A DNA stretch of 64,000 nucleotides from contig OZ038526.1 in NCBI GenBank assembly GCA_964036665.1, positions 17,484,001 through 17,548,000 of the forward strand. Reading direction: 5' to 3'. The notes under the pieces are model-generated. The model was not told the origin of the DNA. It saw only the letters and a program-made list of their open reading frames with translations, and did not search any database. This DNA comes from Gordius sp. MW1. Its lineage: Eukaryota > Nematomorpha > Gordioida > Gordea > Gordiidae. Made by a program: the position numbers and the translations under genes. Position 1 is the first letter of the stretch. Each line of letters starts with the position of its first letter. Below, one piece after another: positions 57,805-64,000 of the stretch.

Positions 57805-60800
57805 ACGATAAGTTCTGATAGTGTTTCAAAATCATATCCGATTAATGAAAAGTTTGTGTTAAAGGCCGTTCTTATAGCAACTACAATAGATCACTTTTTA
57901 TGCATGAGGGATTATCCAATATTTTATGTACATTAATAAAAAATAACGAATCCACCCTAAATCATAAAAAAAAAAAATTTTCACTCCCTCCCCAGAATAG
58001 CATAGCAATAAATACTGCTACGTAGCAGAGAAGATCACAGGTTTGAGGCTTAAAAAACAGCCAAAAGCCTTAGACATAGCCCCGAGCAGGACCGGAAGTC
58101 CGTTTGCGCTAACGTTTGATTTGCAAAACAAAGACTTTACAAGGACCTGGATTTCGTCTAGCAATATTAAGAAGGGTTTCGCAAAAGTTTCAAAATATTA
58201 GCATTGTATTTGTAATAAAATAAAATTTACAAATCAGTAGTTTTAAAAGAAATCTGTTTTAAAAAAAATAGTAGGACCTTCCTTTATTATATAAAATATA
58301 TTATTTATAAAAAATCTAATTCAGACTATGCCCATTTTTGAGGTTTTACGAAGATTTTCTGTGTATTTTTATTGAAACTTAAAATGTATATTCAAATCAG
58401 TATAAAAAATTCGAAGTGCGGGGGATCGAGCAGATGTTTATATGTTTTAAATATAGTTTTATTAAAGGGGTATGTGGCACATTGGCCACTAGAGCTAGGT
58501 AATAAAAATATCAGCAAACTTGCAATTAATGTTGAGATACGCGGTATTACAACTTTTGTGTATAGAAGCGCGGGGGGGGGGGAAGGATTCATATATACGA
58601 GTATATATCGATACGACAGGGGCATACGACATCCGTATATACGACACCCATATTAAAACAATTATTTGAATTAACATATTCACATACATGTTAAACTTGA
58701 ATTGCTTGCTATATTTGGTCCTGTTCCCTTTATCATTATATTCAAATAAAAAGCTTCATTGCAAAAATGTTTTTATAACAGATCGCAGCTGGTCTCAGAT
58801 CAAAGACCGGGCGTGACCCGTTATATTCCCCCTATCCTGGTACGTATCAAGGTATTGCAAAATCAATTTTTTCACCCTTATAATTTTATAAACAAACCAA
58901 ACCCTTTTCCATCCCCCTTGGCTAAGCGCCTAACAAACTTAATTAATTTATTTTAGCATTAATGAACAAACTCATTTATTACTAGTTCCTTAAAATTTAT
59001 AGGTATATATAATTTATGTAATAAGTTTATTATTAGTTAAAAAATTCATATTTTGTGACGATGAGAAATACATCAGAAAAGTGCAAAAATTAGTTATTAT
59101 ATCAATCACCTTTATAGCACACACCGATCTAATTCAAACACTTGATTTGGATGGATGCTATAAAGACGCTTTCCAGCCTATTAGGAGACGAAACAATATA
59201 ATGTGATTTAATATTAAATTAAAGATGATGTAGGAAATTACTACCATGGACACGGCATCCAATGAAGCCCCATAGAATAAGATTAGCTCATAATTTGATC
59301 TTCAATTAAGGTTTATACCGCACCCAATTCAATTTAAACATAAATTTTAGCGTTAATACCCATTCCTAAAGAAGCAAATTATAGTTCAAAAAATATTTAA
59401 CGCGCATCAGCATTAATTTTGGCCTTTACTTTTTCAACAATTTGTTATCATAAATGATGAGTATTGCAAAATCTATTTATTTGAATCCTAACCCATGGGA
59501 TGTGGTAGTCTGCTAGAGTCTAATGGGCAATAGTGTTAGGCAGGGCTAAATTAAATCAAAACTTAACTCCAAACTTATATTTTTTATATTTTATTAATTT
59601 TTTATTATAAAGGGATCTGAGATGTTTGTAAATTTAAGGGCTTGAAAATTAATTAGTCCTAGTATTTTTTAAATAAAAAGAAAATCAAATAAATCCGTAA
59701 ACTAAAACGAAAAACAAGGATCTTATCAGACCATGTATGAACTAATCTCAAGAGTTTTAGAATTAAAATGGCTTAGTTACAAGCATACCTAAGCATGGGC
59801 GTAGCTTGTATGGATCGGAGGGGGACAAAAATGATTTAAGGATAGGCAAAATGATAATTTCTTGAAATTCTAGCCATAAATGTATTAATTTTTAAAGATT
59901 TATTTAGAGAGGGCAGCCACCCCTCCCTGAATGAAAATCAATGATCCTTTTTGCCCAGGAACAAGCTACATACGGCCATCACGAGGTTCACTAAAATTAT
60001 CTACATGTATAAAAACTCTTTGTAATTAAACCTTGCGCCCTCACAGATAAAACAAGGGCCTAAGCAAAATCTGTTATAATTAGAAATATACTTTGTACAA
60101 AGGGGGTTGGTTGCTTGTGATCAGCAAGTCAAAAACTCTTATGTGAAAAGTTATAAGGCTTTTAGTTGCTATTTTATATTAAGGTATATATTTGTACTAT
60201 TGGAAATTGATTATAATTTTACCATCCCTTTAAAAGGATTTTCCCACTGAATCGTTTAAAAATAAGGAGGAATAACCACTTTTGCAGGCGCGTAGCTAGG
60301 ATTTTCACGAGAGGGGGGGGGGGGAAAAAAATCTGGCAAAAAAAATTTTTGCAACGCATTTTGTCAAAAATTAAATGTATACTTTATGTTTCTAGGTTTT
60401 TATTAGAGTCTTAAAGTCTTTGATGTAACTAAATTATAATATTATAACCCATTTAATTTAGTTATAATCAAAAAATAGGCCCGGATTCCCCCCCCCCCCC
60501 TTTTTAAGCCACTGCACTTTTGCCATTTTCCTCTTGGATCTAACAAAAAACTTCGTCTCCGCTCCTTTAATAAACTTTACTTAAATATTTTAGTTTAGCC
60601 CAAATCTTTCTAAAAGGATAGATTTTAAAATTTTGACCTATATGTAACCAATTAAGGTGTTCACATTGCAGTAAAGATTTTCTTGTTCAAAATCTTATTG
60701 ATAATGCAACCTCATGTATAATTTATTTCAATAAGGATTCCCTTTATCCATTCCAGCACAAACAAAGGACTCGCAACTTATGGGCTAATTCCCGCTCGTG

Positions 60801-62536
60801 ACAAATATTAATACGCGTTAATATTTTGTACATATTAACAATTGTATAAAAACCCATATGACTCATAAATAATATATAAGGTGTTGTGCTTTATGAGTAA
60901 GCATACTTATACTTTAAATTTGTATAAAACCATTGCTCTTATAGGTTAAGGTGTACCGTTTGCGGAAAAACAAAATAGCAATAGTAATTTTGGTTGAAAT
61001 TTTTTGTTAACATTCTAGGTAAAAAATATTAGAGCAGATTGTTTCTCGTCATAATAATTAGTAAAAAAAAGAGTGGTTAGCTGCTAACTTAAGTGTTAAA
61101 AGACCCAAACTCATTACATTGCTTCAGGCGTACAGATAAATTCACCCCTTATTAATTTGCCCATAATTACATTACCATTTATCTATAATTAGTCAATAAT
61201 GCTGGATGACTAACCTAGCTTGTTAAGTCAAAAAATATGGAACGGCAAGGATATTTTGATATTTTTGAGGGGTTAAATTAGGACTATAGGCATTCTATAT
61301 GTGATACATAATAAGAATCTGCAAATACAAGACATTTTTATAAAGACAAAAAACAAGAACATACATTCTCTATACATAACTTTTGAAAGTCTATAATATC
61401 GCGAGAAAACTAATAAGTTTTTAAAAGAAACTCATAAATTTAAACGCTTAAGTCCAAAAACAAAAAATTAGTTGTTAGACTTGATTTTACTTAAAACCTA
61501 ATTATCATGTTGTTTATTTAAATAATAGATGTTTGTGACGAATTCTTATTTATCATGCATGGCATCATCTCCTCATTGTAATTTTATTATTGAATTGAGT
61601 TGAAAGGGTTATAAAACAATCCAAAGTTCAATGTAAAAAGTGTCTTGTTTTGAAAGACATAATAGTGCCCGGCCCGCCCCAAATTAAAGTATGCCAGAAG
61701 GGGCCCACATTTTTTTTTACATATTTTGCCGGACCGAGTCGAGTGGGACCTCTGATGTTTCCCAATCTAAGAACTAAAATATTTTGGATTCTAATTTTTT
61801 TAAATGGTGTGTTGGAAATGGGCTATTGAACCTCTAACAAATTTCAGGCGCAGCCTAAAAAGTGCACATTTAGAGCTGAGTTAGACTGTAAGACAGATAT
61901 AATAAAATGAACGATAAACTTGTCCGATAAATATAAGCAATTCTTAAGTCACCTTTATAAATGCATTAGATAATCTCTTCTAACCATTTATTTGTTACAA
62001 AATGTCTCATTATTAGGAATCTTAACTATAACCGAAACAGTTTTTATTTTACAATAGAGGCGTATATAATAAAGAATGGAAATTATACATCATGATTTTA
62101 TGCAATATAAATGATAAGGGGAATTATTAGATCTGTATAAAGACATAAATATTAATTTACTCTATTCAATTCCACTAATTCACATTTCTTTGCCAATGAA
62201 GGTGGTTAGTCTATAATAACAATAAAGGGCATGAGATGAAAAAATTAAATAGAAAGTAGCACCTCAAAATACAGTCTTGCATGGATTACCAAAATTAATA
62301 ATGCGCAAATATCTAAAATAAGCTTTAAATCTGGCCCAAACCTAAATTACACTCGCCTTTATATGAGATGCGTAAATATCTAACTTTAAACAATTGTATA
62401 ATTCTTTTGAAAGCCCAATTATTTTAATAAATTCCATCGCAAATTCATATTAACAACCGTTTCAGCACTATCCCGAATCGACCAACATAAAAGCTTACAT
62501 ATAATTGGTAAGTATCTAAGCCAAGTGCGATGGGAG
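57805..62536. other. AT-rich stretch without a supported gene; includes 3' flank of the zinc-finger gene
   Basis: Only minor items: a palindrome CTGCTACGTAGCAG (58015-58028), a G-run at 58572-58582, and cgtagc-type ends with G/C tracts at 59795-59825 and 60285-60500. A GGCCCGCCCC/GGACCGAGTCGAG block at 61665-61760 resembles hAT subterminal sequence. The portion nearest 62536 is likely 3' UTR of the zinc-finger gene. ATTAAA on the minus strand at 62423-62428 is a possible polyA signal. Confidence 0.4.
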
Positions 62537-64000
62537 TTAATAATCCATTTCTTGCACCGATGGAGGCGCGCCGTCCATGAGACCGAGTGCGGCGCGGGAG
62601 GCGTTACCGAACAGAGCACCGCCCCCGTCGTGATGGTCGGGGCCAGAGGCGTATATTACTCGGAGGTGCTGTCGATCCCTGTGCCCCGCCCCCAAAGTGT
62701 CCATGTGGGTGTGGAGATCTTCCTCGGGGTCGTCGTCATCGTCGTGGGCCCCGTGTGCGGACACGCCCTCCCCCGAATTATACAACGACTGGTGGTGGTG
62801 AGATGAGGAACTTTGCGCGGCGTCGTGCCTACCACTACCGCCATCGTCCCCCGGCGCCCCAGTCAAATTGATGTCGTAGGAATCGTAGCTACCCGACGAT
62901 GCCCGACATTCCTCGCGATGAGCGGTGTGGATGTGATCGCGCAGGGTGCGGGCGTAGCCGAACACCTTGCCACAAAATTCGCACAGGTGGCTGGGTTTGA
63001 GGTCGGTGTGGATGCGCTCGTTGTGGCGTCGCAGGTTGACTTTGCTGGCGAAGGTGCGACAGCACACCTTGCACTCGTAGATGGGGAGAGGGGCCGAGGG
63101 CGAGGCGGCCGCCAGTATGGGATCGAGGTTATTTACGCCGCCGCCGTAATTCATGGTCGGGTCACGGCCATAGTCGCCGGCTTCGTTGTTCAGGAGATGG
63201 GATATGCTATCTACGTAATCGGCGAAACAACAACACTATTATATAAATTATCGAGATACGGGTTATGATTGCATTGATACGAGCAATATGTAGTGTAGAG
63301 CTTTACATTCTGCTTGTAAAATTAATTTTTTATATAAAATTGGCTTTTCAACTATAAAACTGAATATGGTCCTGCGACTAAACTTGATTTTAGATTTTAG
63401 TAAATGCCGTGGTCAAGGACTTACTAGGCGTAACGTTGAGGCTAAATTGTTGTTGGAGAGTATTCAGATGAGCCCGTTGCGAAGCCGCTCCCAATGAATT
63501 GTTGAGGGCTGCCAAGTTGGACATGATGAGACTGTTGGTGTTGCCCACAATGTTTGTACCACCCAAACCCATGGAACCTGATGATGCTATATGTAGGGGG
63601 CCGGGAAGGGCGGTAGCGTTTCTCACCATCAGGCTACCCAGGGCGGGATGGGATTTTAGCACTTCGTCAGCGGCGTCGTTTTCCGCAGCCGTCATAGCGT
63701 TATCGGACGGGTATAGGGCGGTGCGGAGGCTGTGGTGACCGTCGTAGTTGTTGGAAGGAGTAGCGGGAGCGCCCATTACCGATTCTTGCACCGCGCGTCG
63801 CGCGTGCTCCTCTAAAGCGGACCGAAGTTGTGCTTCTACGTCGGCACCACCGGCGCCGCCCCCACAAACGTCCACCAAGTCGGCACTCTCAACGCGGGTG
63901 GCGAGGCCGGTGGATGCGTTGATGAGGACGAAATTATTGCCACCGACATCGTAAACGGCCGACCCGTTGGGAGCCAGACTACTCATCACGGCGGCTACCA
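62537..64000 (-). CDS. C2H2 zinc-finger transcription factor, last two exons (5' part outside window)
   Basis: Exon 63425 to beyond 64000 (frame open through the window edge) is rich in A, G, N and S, with FVLINASTGLATRVESADLV and a Q-rich LNTLQQQF. Its donor TA|GTAAGT at 63424 leaves phase 1. The acceptor TTACGTAG at 63211 gives exon 62537-63210 (intron 214 bp), and the joined frame continues SISHLLNNEAGDYG. The last exon holds two C2H2 fingers, both C-x2-C-x12-H-x4-H: YECKVCCRTF...LRRHNERIH and HLCEFCGKVF...LRDHIHTAH. After them come S/H-rich and acidic D/E runs and a stop at 62537-62539. Paired fingers of this kind at the C-terminus occur in BTB zinc-finger regulators such as lola, abrupt and tramtrack relatives, but no BTB domain is in view, so that is a guess. 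The exons are far richer in GC than the surroundings. Nuclear DNA-binding protein by inference. Confidence 0.88.

Noticed and set aside
1..64000. CRISPR array, operon or bacterial defence system
   Set aside because: The tandem repeats have no spacer structure of uniform length, and the only genes present are spliced animal genes and transposon remnants.

Overview
This window looks like AT-rich, intron-bearing animal DNA, most probably from an arthropod. The clearest evidence is a seven-exon ELOVL fatty-acid elongase of the insect/crustacean type and the 3' end of a C2H2 zinc-finger gene. I see no bacterial or organellar genes and no convincing tRNA or rRNA. The species is not identifiable from what I can read. 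Almost everything outside the two genes is transposable-element debris, much of it nested, and target-site duplications (TSDs) often give the order of insertion.

Layout. 1-1 kb: 3' end of a non-LTR retrotransposon with a CCHC/restriction-endonuclease-like C-terminus, polyA signal and polyA tail. 1.6-4.3 kb: two members of a TA-flanked inverted-repeat family, one containing a nested hAT-like element. 4.9-10.7 kb: RTE-type LINE start, a GAGACGA-rich hAT element with an LTR-retrotransposon remnant inside it, and a hAT transposase remnant flanked by inverted 32-bp repeat arrays. 11.1-14.7 kb: a complete 3.6-kb hAT element (terminal inverted repeats (TIRs), perfect 8-bp TSD, decayed transposase) hosting two 310-bp palindromic elements. 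17.9-22.2 kb: a palindromic element, a 110-bp tandem array with an inverted arm, a pair of 203-bp direct repeats, and GC-rich hairpin arrays. 22.8-29.7 kb: two minisatellite-bearing elements ending in the same short hairpin, plus a second GC-hairpin element.

31.0-35.3 kb (minus strand): ELOVL gene, 333 codons reconstructed with consistent splice phases. Its first intron carries a 1.9-kb foldback element with about 600-bp inverted arms. 36.2-39.4 kb: a reverse-oriented minisatellite element, a third GC-type copy and a second foldback element related to the ELOVL intron element. 44.8-45.9 kb: a non-autonomous hAT. 49.7-54.1 kb: three GAGACGA-type hATs, two of them independently inserted into one decayed retrotransposon fragment. 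54.4-57.8 kb: a long decayed RTE-type LINE followed by another retrotransposon C-terminal fragment. 57.8-62.5 kb: mostly featureless. 62.5-64.0 kb (minus): last two exons of a zinc-finger transcription factor gene continuing past the window edge.

The most unusual signal is a set of elements sharing one terminal module (GCCCATAAATTGCATAGCAA) but carrying very different bodies: CCAAT-rich minisatellites with tRNA T-arm-like ends, or GC-rich hairpin arrays. I interpret these, tentatively, as Helentron/HINE-like non-autonomous elements. No calculation or database search was run; every family assignment rests on reading motifs, ends and duplications by eye.
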